NCBI GenBank assembly: GCA_965200445.1
Contig: OZ241341.1
Span: 62,001-126,000 of the forward strand
DNA from: CBDATY01 sp965200445
Lineage (GTDB): Bacteria; Bacillota_I; Bacilli_A; Mycoplasmatales; Mycoplasmataceae
DNA: 64,000 nucleotides
Reading direction: 5' to 3'
The position numbers and the translations under genes are program-made. The notes beneath the pieces are model-generated. The model was not told the DNA's origin. It saw nothing but the letters and a program-made list of their open reading frames with translations, and ran no database searches. Positions 33,012-42,491 of the stretch are shown in pieces; positions within the stretch are counted from its first letter, which is position 1, and the number at the start of each line of letters is the position of its first letter.

Positions 33012-34175
33012 TTAGCTGTTAGTAAGAGCTCCTGATTTGTTAGGGTCAAAAACAAAGTTGTTGTTTTGATAATTGAAAGCTAGGTTATTATTATGGTAGT
33101 TCTTAGCAACAAATGTGCTGAAGCTTTGGAAACTAGCAGAAGTCTTAATGACGCTTTGGATAGCAGCAATTAATTCATTTTCACTAGCATTAAAGGCCTG
33201 GTAGCCAGGAGGTGTGGCACTACTCTTAGGGACAGTGGCAAGGTAAATTGTACCGGCCTTTAAACCACCAGGAGCAGGATTTTGCTTAAATAGTTTTTGT
33301 AAATTCGGAGTGCTGAACCAAGGATTATCAGGATTTTTATCCAGTTCGTACAGCTGGGCCAGTTCCAGAAGGAATTCATGACTACTTCACAAGTGAAAAA
33401 CAGAAGGGGTTTGTTTTCAAAAGAAGGAATTGATTAATCGAGATGGGAAAATTTGTTTGTCAGTCATGGTAGCGAGATTACTTCAGACAATTTGGTATTG
33501 GTTATTAATTTTTTTAACATGGATGACAGCGAAGTGGTTTTCGGCGATTTGTCAAGGAAAAGGAGACGAAGCAGATAAATTAGCTAAATCTTTCAAAGTT
33601 AAACTGGGAAAGTTAGCAAAATTGTCCCAACCCATTTCTATAAATAATTCTTGTATATTACCTGCGCCACCTGGTCCAAAATCTTGTTCAAGATGTACTA
33701 ATGAGTCTGCATTAGCGACAATTGTAAAATCGGTTGTTTGGTCTGTGGCTTTGCCTGTTATATAAGAAGGAATATCAAAACTAGAATCATAGTAGCCGGG
33801 AATGTAGCGAGCAGGTTTGGCGAAGGGATTGCCAGTTGTTTTTGTTTCTAAGGTGAAAGTTTTGGCTTTATTATGGTAAAGCATAATGCCACCATATTGC
33901 CCTAGCAATTGAGTGTGATCTGGGAGTTTGGAGTTATTACTTCTGGTAAAATCCCAGAGAATTGATTGCTGGTTGTTAGATTGCTTACTATTGATGAAAT
34001 TAAGAGTAGTGAGGTTGATGTCAGTAATCTTGTTTTGTTTAGCAAAGTTAAGCAGGGCTTGGGTTTCTTGCTGTTTGGTAACATTGCTGTAAGTAGCGGT
34101 ACCACAGCTAATAACAGGGGTGATACCGGTGGTGGTGAGGGTAATGGTGCTAATGAGACTAAAAATTTTTTTCAT
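33012..34175 (-). CDS. Tandem-array lipoprotein, unit 5
   Basis: 387 aa. The first 206 residues are practically those of unit 4. After SASSPFPW it has a shorter linker (AENHFAVIHVKKINNQYQIV) that lacks the QTQN insert of the other units, then SRLINSFF. Its 3' end (from about 33380 down) matches the 3' end of unit 6, including the rare NNFVFDPNKSG and SSATP variants. This is consistent with a recent tandem duplication of one period. Confidence 0.88.
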
Positions 34176-34270
34176 TGTGATTATTCCCTTCTATTAATTC
34201 TCCCGCTTCCCAGGTGGTAGGGTGATACTTTTGTCTATACATTGTTATATCAAAAAGCAGTGGTGATATG

Positions 34271-35443
34271 TTAGCTGTTAGTAAGAGCTCCTGATTTGTT
34301 AGGGTCAAAAACAAAGTTGTTGTTTTGATAATTGAAAGCTAGGTTATTATTATGGTAGTTCTTAGCAACAAATGTGCTGAAGCTTTGGAAACTAGCAGAA
34401 GTCTTAATGACGCTTTGGATAGCAGCAATTAATTCATTTTCACTAGCATTAAAGGCCTGGTAGCCAGCAGGTGTGGCACTACTCTTAGGGACAGTGGCAA
34501 GGTAAATTGTACCGGCCTTTAAACCACCAGGAGCAGGATTTTGCTTAAATAGTTTTTGTAAATTCGGAGTGCTGAACCAAGGATTATCAGGATTTTTATC
34601 CAGTTCGTACAGCTGGGCCAGTTCCAGAAGGAATTCATGACTGCTTCACAGGTGAAAAACAGAGCTAGTTTGCTTTCAAAAAAAGGAATTAATATATCCT
34701 AGCTTACTGCTTAGAAAAATTTGTTTATCAATCGTGGTAGCAAGATTGCTTCAAACAATTTGATATTTATTTTGGGTTTGAGGGTTTTTTTGAACATGGA
34801 TAACAGCGAAGTGGTCTTCGGGGATTTGTCAAGCAAAAGGAGAATTTTGCTCTAGCGTAAATAAGTCCTGTAGAGCTAGATCCGGAAAGTTTGCTAAATT
34901 ATTTCATTGTAGGTCTTTAAACAATTCTGTCATTGTACTAACCCCTCCAGCAGGATCTATATACTGGGTTAATCGCTTTAAATCATCAGCATTAACAACA
35001 ATCGTAAAATCGTTGGTGTCACCTGCTATATAAGAAGAAATATCAAAACTAGAATCATAGTAACCGGGAATGTAGCGAGCAGGTTTAGCAAAGGGATTAC
35101 CAGTTGTTTTTGTTTCTAAGGTAAAAGTTTTGGCTTTATTATGGTAAAGCATAATGCCGCCATATTGCTCTAACAGTTGGGTGTGATCTGGGAGTTTGGA
35201 GTTATTACTTCTATTAAAATCCCAGAGAATTGATTGCTGGTTGTTAGATTGCTTACTATTGATGAAATTCAGGGTGGCAAGGTTAATATCGGTAATGTTG
35301 TTTTTTCTAGCAAAGTCAAGCAGGGCTTTGGTTTCTTGCTGCTTGGTAACATTGCTGTATGTAGTGGTGCCACAGCTAATAACAGGGGTAATACCGGTGG
35401 TGGTGAGGGTAATGGTGCTAATGAGACTAAAAATTTTTTTCAT
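34271..35443 (-). CDS. Tandem-array lipoprotein, unit 6
   Basis: 390 aa. The N-terminal block is that of unit 3 (ALLDFARKNN, LLEQYGG). The variable block is its own (LKRLTQYIDPAGGVSTMTE), though related to unit 7. Then comes the unit 4 segment (EDHFAVIHVQKNPQTQN, SSKLGYINSFF), and the 3' end matches unit 5. At least three sources are thus combined in one gene. Confidence 0.88.
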
Positions 35444-35538
35444 TGTGATTATTCCCTTCTATTAATTCTCCCGCTTCCCAGGGGGTAGGGTGATACTTTT
35501 GTCTATGTATTGTTATATCAAAAAGCAGTGGTGGTATG

Positions 35539-36696
35539 TTAGCTGTTGGTAAGAGCTCCTGATTTGCTAGGGTCAAAAACAAAGGTGTTGTTTTGATAAT
35601 TGAAAGCTAGGTTATTATTATGGTAGTTCTTAGCAACAAATGTGCTGAAGCTTTGGAAACTAGCAGAAGTCTTAATGACGCTTTGGATAGCAGCAATTAA
35701 TTCATTTTCACTAGCATTAAAAGCCTGGTAGCCAGCAGGTGTGGCACCACTCTTAGGGACAGTGGCAAGGTAAATTGTGCCGGCCTTCAAACCACCAGGA
35801 GCAGGATTTTGCTTAAATAGTTTTTGTAAATTCGGAGTGCTGAACCAAGGGTTATCAGGGTTTTTATCTAGCTGATACAGCTGGGTCAGTTCTAATAGAA
35901 ATTCATGACTGCTTCACAGGTGAAAAACAGAGGTGGTTTGTTTTCAAAAAAAAGAATTAATTAATCGAGATGAGAAAATTTGCTTATCAGTCATAGTAGC
36001 AAGATTGCTTCAGACAATTTGATATTTATTTTGGGTTTGAGTGTTTTTTTGAACATGGATAACAGCGAAGTGGTTTTCAGTGATTTGTCAAGCAGTTGGA
36101 TGATCATTCAGCTCATGTAAATCTTGCAAGGTTAGCCCTGGGAAGCTTGCTAAATTATTTCATTGTAGCTCTTTAAACAATTCTGCTATGGTGGTAACCC
36201 CACCAGGTTCAACATCCTGGGTTAATCGCTTTAAATCATCAGCATTAGCAACAATTGTGAAATCGTTGGTATCACCTGCTATATAAGAGGAAATATCAAA
36301 ACTAGCATCATAGTAACCGGGAATGTAGCGGGCAGGTTTAGCAAAAGGATTACCAGTTGTTTTTGTTTCTAAGGTAAAAGTTTTGTCTTTATTATGGTAA
36401 AGCATAATGCCGCCATATTGCCCTAACAGTTGGGTGTGATCTGGGAGTTTGGAGTTATTACTTCTGGTAAAATCCCAGAGAATTGATTGCTGGTTGTTAG
36501 ATTGCTTGCTATTGATGAAATTAAGAGTAGTGAGGTTGATATCAGTAATCTTGTTTTGCTTAGCAAAGTCAAGCAGAGCTTTGGTTTCTTGTTGTTTGGT
36601 AACATTGCTGTAAGAGGTGGTACCACAACTAATAACAGGGGTGATGCCGGTGGTGGTAAGAGCGATGGTGCTAATACAACTAAAAAGTTTTTTCAT
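35539..36696 (-). CDS. Tandem-array lipoprotein, unit 7 (first in array)
   Basis: 385 aa. It shares the variant signal peptide (LFSCISTIALTTTG) with unit 2. The variable block is LKRLTQDVEPGGVTTIAE, and PGYYDASFDI carries a unique Ala. Its leader differs from the other six: AGGAG is close to the ATG and the common CCTGGGAAGCGGG stretch is absent. As the most upstream unit it may hold the promoter for the array. No clear -10/-35 pair was found. Confidence 0.88.
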
Positions 36697-36781
36697 TTTT
36701 TACTCCTAGGATATTAATTTAATTTTAAACTAAATATTTAGATGTTTTTTATTATTTTAACTAGTGCGTCGCATATCATTC

Positions 36782-37885
36782 CTATGAACTAATACTTAAA
36801 CCTTTAAGCGTTGCTGCATAAATAGTCCTGCCATCACTTGAAACATAGATATCTTGAACACTATTACTGCCTAGTCCATCTTTGGTGGTATAGTCTTTAA
36901 ATGTGTAGGAACCACCAGCTTGCTCTGTTCCGATACTAAGTCCTCCTTTACCATCAGAACCAGTTCCTGCATAAATCTTCTTGCCATTACTTGAAACATA
37001 AATACAATTAACATCATTAGCACTCAATCCATCTTTGGTGGTATAGTTTTGAAATGTGTATGAACCACCAGCTTGCTCTGTTCCGATACTAAGTCCTCCT
37101 TCACCATCAGAACCAGTCCCAGCATAGATCTTCTTGCCATCATTTGAAACATAAACACAATTAACATCATTAGCACCCAATCCATCTTTTTTGGTATAGC
37201 TTTGATTAAATGTGTATGAACCACCAGTTTGCTCTGTTCCGATACTAATTCCGCCGGTCGAAAGATTACCAGTGGCAGCATAGATCTCCTTGCCATCACT
37301 AGAAGCGTAAATCCCATGAACACCATTACCAACTAATCCATCTTTGGTGGTATAGTTTTGGAATGTGTATGAATTACCAGCTTGTTTTGTTCCGATACTT
37401 AAACCACCCTCAGTTCCTGCATAAATCGTCTGACCGCCAGCAGAAATATAAATCGAATAAACATTACTATTAACTAATCCTTCTTTAGTGGTATAGTTTT
37501 GAAATGTGTATGAACCATCAGCTTTTTTGGTCCCTACTCCAAGACCATCAAAAGTAGCAGCATAAATCGTGTTGCCATCACTTGAAGCATAAACATCATC
37601 AACAGAATTACTACCTAGTCCCACAGCAGTTGTATAATTTTTAAAATTTCAAGTACTATTACTTTTTGTCCCAATGCTAACCCCACCATCAGTGGCTGCA
37701 TAAATCGTGTTACCATCACCTGAAACAGAGACACCTGTAACATAATTACTACCCAATCCATTTTTAGTGGTGTAATTTTTAAAAGCAATTTTATTGTTTG
37801 TATTATTTTCACTACAGCTAGTCATTACGCTAGTGCCTGAACCTACGATACTGATTGTTCCGATTAGAGTTAAAAGTTTTTTCAT
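36782..37885 (-). CDS. Lipoprotein with seven Reg_prop-type repeats (predicted beta-propeller)
   Basis: 367 aa with one UGA Trp. The signal peptide ends in TSVMTSC (Cys 24). The mature part is seven repeats of about 45-52 residues with the pattern FxNYTTKDGLGSNxV, VSSDGKxIYAAT, GGLSIGTEQAGGSYT. This matches two-component regulator propeller repeats (Reg_prop), which form the blades of sensor beta-propellers. Seven blades would close one ring. Here the propeller is tethered outside the cell with no kinase. Repeats 5 and 6 are nearly identical, pointing to recent internal duplication. A promoter-like TGCTATAAT lies about 75 bases upstream. Confidence 0.87.
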
Positions 37886-37956
37886 TTAAAATAGCATCCT
37901 GTAACTTCTGTTTAAAGCCATATATTTAGATTTAAGTGCATTTTTTTATTTATACC

Positions 37957-37965
37957 ATTATAGCA
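37957..37965 (-). promoter_or_regulatory. Extended -10 promoter of the Reg_prop lipoprotein gene
   Basis: The minus strand reads TGCTATAAT, an extended -10 (TGnTATAAT). The surrounding 100 bases, including ATATATTTAGATTTAA on the plus strand between promoter and start codon, recur upstream of the lipoprotein gene at 42162. No good -35 is present, as usual for extended -10 promoters. Confidence 0.5.
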
Positions 37966-38025
37966 AAGACTAAAACAGGCAATTAAACAGGGAGCTTTTT
38001 TAATGACCTTTTTTATAACTTAAAC

Positions 38026-38313
38026 TTAAAAATCACTTTTGCTTTTATTGCATTCAACATGGACAGCTTGTAAATTTTTAATCTTATTAGATCCGCCTTT
38101 GCTTCTTGGGTTTTTATGATCTAGATTTCATGCATATTTGCTATTAGGTTGTTCGCTATGATGGGCTGTGTAAACCATATGACTACCGCATAAATCACAA
38201 ATTTTATGATTACTATGACATTCCTGTTTTTTTGCCTTTGTATCTGCGCCGCATTGGTAATTACAATCTTCAGCCTTATCTCACACTTGTTTAGTTATAA
38301 TCTTTAAATTCAT
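38026..38313 (-). CDS. Small HNH endonuclease-like protein
   Basis: 95 aa with two UGA Trp codons. AAGGAGGGGG lies 5 bases before the ATG, the strongest ribosome binding site in the region. The HNH core is NLDHKNPRSKGGSNKIKN followed by LQAVHVECNKSKSD: DH, the conserved SKGGSN turn, Asn and the last His plus CNxxK. The N-terminal half has metal-binding Cys/His pairs (CNYQC, CHSNHKICDLCGSH). HNH domains cut or nick DNA. The size suits a free-standing or phage-type HNH, and no terminase or restriction partner is adjacent. It sits alone among lipoprotein genes, next to a dispersed repeat (38352-38500). Its target is unknown. Confidence 0.82.
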
Positions 38314-38351
38314 TTAGACCCCCTCCTTTCTAATTGTTAATTGGTTGCTAG

Positions 38352-38500
38352 AAGAAAAAGAGCTGATTAAAGATCTTTTTACTGCTAGTTTTAGCTTGCC
38401 GAGTTCTTATTGCACTAGTCTGATGAGCATACAAACAGCAAGTAAACTAGCAACTGGTTAAGAAATAATTGCTGTTACATGCTGTTAATTAATGATAAAA
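38352..38500. repeat. Dispersed 150-bp repeat with inverted arms, copy A
   Basis: Imperfect repeat of the sequence at 40995-41144. It contains facing arms TGCTAGTTTTAGCTTGC (38383-38399) and AGCAAGTAAACTAGCAAC (38437-38454), and ends in ATTGCTGTTACATGCTGTTAA. It could fold into a large hairpin. It lies between the lipoprotein-like gene at 38557 and the HNH gene. Confidence 0.6.
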
Positions 38501-38556
38501 AGATTAAGATTTCCTAAAGGAAAAGGTTTGGTTTGATAATTGCAAAATGTTGATGC

Positions 38557-39672
38557 TTATTGCATCGCTTCGGATAAATAAGCACTGGTTTTTTCCAATG
38601 TGATATAAATTGATGTTGAGTAATATGTAACTACTTTACTAGTTTGGGGTGTCACATAATTAAAATTAATCGTAATTTTGCTGACATCGTGAAATCCTCG
38701 AATAACCAAAGGCAATGATTCTGCATTAATGGCCACCATGGCGAGATCTTCAGGAGTGGCATTCGGTAAATTGTAAAAACCTAAAATGTCTTTGCTAACA
38801 ATTGCTTGATTACCTTTGCTACTTAAATCAAAGGGTATTTGGGTTTTTGTGACTGCCACTGGAATCACCGGTTTACCATCATCTTCATGAGTAGATTGAA
38901 CAGGATACTCAGTGTAATCGCCTACTAGATTATAGCGGCTAAATTGCGGAATAACCTTTATATACTGACCATAAATTTGGTAGTCTTGTGATGTGGCAGT
39001 ACCATAATTAACAATGGGTATGTAAATTGATGCTCCGTGCAATTGGTAAAAATAATTTCAATCATTAAAATAATGACCAGGGGGAATATCAGTAGGAAAG
39101 CTATGAACAAAAGCTGTTTCTGGACCTGGTTTTGGTATCAAGTGATCTAAGAAATTTTTTCAATTAACTAAATTACCATCGGTTTGCTTGCCCAGATAAT
39201 TAAATAGCTCAGAAATAATATCCATTTTTTTGGAAGGAACGCCAGGGGTTGGTAAGTTATTTTGTATATCACGAACATTTTGCTGAATTTCTGTGGCAGC
39301 TGCTGCTCATCCAGGTATTTTAAATGCAAATTCCGGATGCACATTATAAATCAAGTAGGTTAAAAAATGGTGGACATCACTAGGGTTACTACCTTCGTGA
39401 ATTTGCGATGCGAGCTGCGCAAAGACTGTATAAGCTGGACCAGATACATTAATTCTTAGCATAGCCCCGTGCTGAGTTTTGGCTATAAAGTTGGGCTTAT
39501 CGCCAAAAGTGGAATAAGAAGCACCATTAACACCAGAATCAATGCCATAATTTGCTTGTAAATTATGTTCACGATGCAAATTCGTTGTAGAATTATTTAA
39601 ACCATATACAATGGTGCTAGCCCCAGATCCTACAACAGTGATGGCACTAATCATACTAAATAATTTTCTCAT
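38557..39672 (-). CDS. Lipoprotein-like surface protein that has lost its lipobox Cys
   Basis: 371 aa with three UGA Trp codons. The N-terminus MRKLFSMISAITVVGSGAST is the standard lipoprotein signal of this genome, but the next residues are IVYGLNN rather than VISC, so no Cys is available for lipidation. The mature part holds GASIYIPIVNYG, several aromatic segments and a C-terminal Tyr/Thr-rich beta region. No family was recognised. The ATG overlaps the stop codon of the upstream gene (TAATG), so the two are translationally coupled and perhaps act together. AGGAGG is seven bases upstream. Confidence 0.75.
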
Positions 39673-40817
39673 TATTCTAATCCTCCTGTACCTTGTGTGG
39701 TGAATGTTATTCGCATTCTACCTTTGATTGTTGTCGTAGCTAGCATAGTAACACCTTGTTGATTTTCATATTTTCTTAATGTTGCAATTAAGGTCGGATA
39801 TTGTTTTTGCAAAGCAGCGTAAAAATCAACTTGTTTAGTAAAGGTGTTTATATATGTGCCAAGGTGATTAAAACTTTTGCTTTTTGCTTGGCCACCATGC
39901 CCTTGGGAATCCTTAAGTCAGTCTTCTAAGCCGTAACCAAACGCTTTATCTCAATCAGATTTATAACTACCGCCGCCAAGTCATTTATAAAAGCTTCCAA
40001 AATTATAAGCGAAATTATCAACTGCTATGTGACATAAAGCGCGATTAAAATTAAATCTCACCCCTGCCCCAGCTTGTGGTAAATATTGCTTAATAAAACC
40101 CTGGCTTCCTTCTGGATGTTGTTCAAATGAACCTAACGTTTCGGTAGCTGATTCACCCACCGGGTAAAGAGGTGATGGTCACATTTTTGGTCCAGTGAAA
40201 TAAACAACGCGGTCATTAATATAAGCTCATGTTTTTAAGTTTCAATCAATTCCCCCAGTCACAGTATAAAATGGAATTCTTAACATCAATATATTACTGT
40301 TCAATTTGTCATCTGTTAGGGAGTTAGCAGCAAGATTAATTAATTTTATAAAATCACTCATTTGTTTATTAACAAGTGTTTTAATATCTGCAAAAAATAC
40401 CGCAGGTTGTTTGGCATTTGGGCCAACAAATACTTTGTCTACCCCTCAACTAGCATCAAAAAACGGCACTGGATTAGTACCAGGTTGAAAATGCCCTGTG
40501 GTTAACATGTTATAAAAGTCATTGGCATATTTGCTTATAGCTGTTTTGTCTGTCATTGCATTATTTAACGCAATAATTTGTGTTTTCGAAAACGTTATGT
40601 CAAGAATAGAAACTTTTTTGTCTTCCCCGGGGGCAGTCACTGGTGCATGCAGCTTCACCGAATTGACTCCATCGTAATTATATTTAGGAACTCTTCGTTT
40701 CTTCTGTGGTGTGAAATTATTTGCTTTAGCAAATAATGAATGGTGAGCACTAAGCGGAAGAATTATACTACCTCCACACATGCTGATTGCACTCATTATA
40801 CTTAGTATTTGTTTCAT
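39672..40817 (-). CDS. Secreted protein, function unknown
   Basis: 381 aa with eight or so UGA Trp codons, so it is invisible beyond its first third under the standard code. The signal peptide (ILSIMSAISMCGGSIILPLSA) lacks a canonical lipobox. The mature N-terminus is basic (FTPQKKRRVPKYNYDG). The rest is rich in Gly and aromatics (PFYTVTGGIDW, PKMWPSPLYPVGES, FYKWLGGGSYKSDWDK). No family was recognised. It forms a two-gene unit with the lipobox-less gene at 38557, sharing one base between stop and start. Confidence 0.75.
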
Positions 40818-40994
40818 ATTACAGCCATCCTTTTACTGTTGTGTAATTTACTTACAATTCTATGATACATCTCCATTATAGACCCAAATATAAATTTATT
40901 TCATTACACTCGGATGTTGCAATATTCGTAAGCAAGCTAATGATAATCAGCACTTTTTAAAGTTTGTGACAAAAAACTAACAACTGCTTTTGAC

Positions 40995-41144
40995 AAAGAA
41001 AAAGAGTGGATTAATGCTTCTTTTGTTGCTAGTTTTTAGTTTGCTGAGTTCTGGATAACGTCTAGATTAATAAAAATAAAAATAGCAAGTAAACTAGCAA
41101 CTAATTAGGCCATGATTGCTGTTAATATGCTGTTAAATAATAAA
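40995..41144. repeat. Dispersed 150-bp repeat with inverted arms, copy B
   Basis: Counterpart of 38352-38500. The arms are GTTGCTAGTTTTTAGTTTGC (41025-41044) and AGCAAGTAAACTAGCAAC (41084-41101). The copies differ by many substitutions and small indels but keep the arms and the GCTGTTAA-type tail. Confidence 0.6.
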
Positions 41145-41237
41145 GATAATTGGTTCGCCCAGATGATTTGCTAAACTAAGGCTGCTGCTAACAGAATCAT
41201 TAGCAAATCAGATTAAGGTAAAAAAAGGAAATTAATA

Positions 41238-41484
41238 GTTTTGGTTAGGGATAAGAACTCCTGATTGGCTAGGATTAAAGGGAAAGCATTATCTTGATAG
41301 GTAAAGGCCAGGCTAATGTTCATTGTATAAATGGTGTCAACAAATGTCTTGAGGGTTTGAAAGTTACTTTTGTTTTTAATGAAACTTTGAATAGCACTGA
41401 CTAATCGATTTTTGCTACATTGAAGTCCTGGTAGATAGCAGGTGTGGCGCTACCATCGGGAGCAGTGGCAAATAGATCGTGTGC
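41238..41484 (-). pseudogene. Decayed eighth copy of the tandem-array gene (3' part)
   Basis: The minus strand translates to GSATPAIYQDFN and, after a frameshift, LVSAIQSFIKNKSNFQTLKT, then FVDTIYTMNISLAFTYQDNA. This aligns with GATPAGYQDFNASENELIA, IQSVIKTSASFQSFSTFV and NNNLAFNYQNN of the array genes. The rest of the gene is missing and the frame is broken. It lies 4.5 kb upstream of the array, so the family once extended further. Confidence 0.75.
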
Positions 41485-41613
41485 TTAAGCATTGTGTAAT
41501 TACTCTATATTTGCAGCAATATTTAGTTAACTGGCTGACTATTGCTAATAGTTTTTCACTAAACAATGTAGCGCAATAATAAAGAAAAGCCTTTTTAAAA
41601 TTTTTGTTTTAGA

Positions 41614-42162
41614 TTAAGAAATATCTCCCTGAATAAAAATAGATGTATTCCCTGTCATTTCTTTATAACCAACCAAATACAAATAAATACCCTGCTTTAA
41701 AATAACTGACAATAAGTTGGTATTATCGTTTGCTAAAATTTTGCCATCTTTATCATTTTGCTGGAAGTAAATATTAGTATCACTTCTTTGATAGCGGTCT
41801 CAGGCGTTAAATAAAACTGCAATAGTCTTCCCTCCAGCATTCATGGCTAACTCATCAGGGACATCATTATCAGAACGTTGGAGCGATTGACTAGTTCATC
41901 TTTTTCAAGTTTTGGACACTGGTCTAACATAGTAATCTAGTGGTTTCCAGTTTCGAGCGTAGTTTAAGTATGCATTTTGAATTATTGTTTTTTGCTTGTC
42001 CCCTCACGTGCTGAGATTCATTGGGTTGTAATAACTATTTATTTCGCTCTCTTTTGACGTTTTGCTGTTTCCAGAGCTATTGTTGTTATCACAACTTACT
42101 ACCGTGCTAATCCCTGATGAAACTATACTGATTGTTCCGATTAGAGTTAAAATTTTTTTCAT
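41614..42162 (-). CDS. Short lipoprotein, paralogue of the gene at 351
   Basis: 182 aa with four UGA Trp codons, so it is fragmented under the standard code. The signal peptide ends in STVVSC (Cys 24). NLSTWGDKQKTIIQNAYL follows, then a Trp/Arg-rich stretch, then DNTNLLSVILKQGIYLYL and IFIQGDIS at the end. These correspond to STWGEKQKT, NTSLATYLKDGIYLYL and IFIKGDIT in the 351-1130 product, but the Lipoprotein_17 unit is absent here. Leader and promoter are nearly the same as those of the gene at 37885. Confidence 0.78.
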
Positions 42163-42491
42163 TTAAAATAGCCTCCTATGGCTTCTGTTTTAAATTATAT
42201 ATTTAGATTTAAATATATTTTTTGTTTATGCCATTATAGCAAAGACTAAAACAGGTAATTACCAAAACTGAAAATGACATAACGAGCTGTCATTAAGCAG
42301 AAGTTATCAACTTTTAATAAAGTTTAGAAGGCATTATAGGCCAAAGTCAACACAAGACTATTGTTATATAGCTTTAAAGAGGATTAACAATTAATAGTTT
42401 TTATTGCGTTGGTTTAATTACTAAAAATAATTAGACATTATTTTTACGTCTTATGTAGCAGATCAGAATTTTAAAGTAACCAGCTTTTGGC
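42163..42491. other. Spacer with a duplicated leader
   Basis: The first 105 bases duplicate the leader of the Reg_prop lipoprotein gene (37886-37990), including the promoter listed below. Nothing was recognised in the remaining 220 bases. Confidence 0.45.
42233..42241 (-). promoter_or_regulatory. Extended -10 promoter of the short lipoprotein gene
   Basis: Minus strand TGCTATAAT, in the same context (AGTCTTTGCTATAATGG) as the promoter at 37957. About 70 bases separate it from the start codon at 42162. Confidence 0.5.

Larger units (their letters stand above)
27915..36696 (-). repeat. Tandem array of seven paralogous lipoprotein genes
   Basis: Seven complete genes of 385-393 codons repeat head to tail with a period of 1253-1289 bases (start codons at 29075, 30350, 31627, 32916, 34175, 35443 and 36696). 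The spacers of about 75-110 bases are also conserved and carry GTATCACCCTACC-type and AGAAGGGAAT motifs. Conserved blocks alternate with one variable block. Block combinations differ between units as in a mosaic. Confidence 0.95.
40818..41613. other. Long spacer with a repeat and a gene remnant
   Basis: 796 bases without an intact gene. It holds copy B of the dispersed repeat (40995-41144) and a decayed relative of the tandem-array genes (41238-41484). A TATAAT on the minus strand at 40874-40879 may be the -10 of the 39672-40817 gene. Nothing was recognised in the remainder. Confidence 0.5.

Noticed and set aside
31380..35488. Plus-strand frames of 67-116 codons opposite the tandem array
   Set aside because: They recur at the same place in every unit because the coding strand is conserved, and they have no initiation signals.
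29076..35538. Possible conserved hairpin CCGC-CTGGGAA-GCGG in the array leaders
   Set aside because: Pairing holds in units 1-3 (with one compensating change, CCAC/GTGG) but is broken in units 4-6 and absent in unit 7, so conserved structure is not supported.
27915..36696. CRISPR-like or integron-like interpretation of the regular repeats
   Set aside because: The period of about 1.26 kb consists of whole coding genes with their leaders. There are no short direct repeats with spacers, no cas genes and no integrase.
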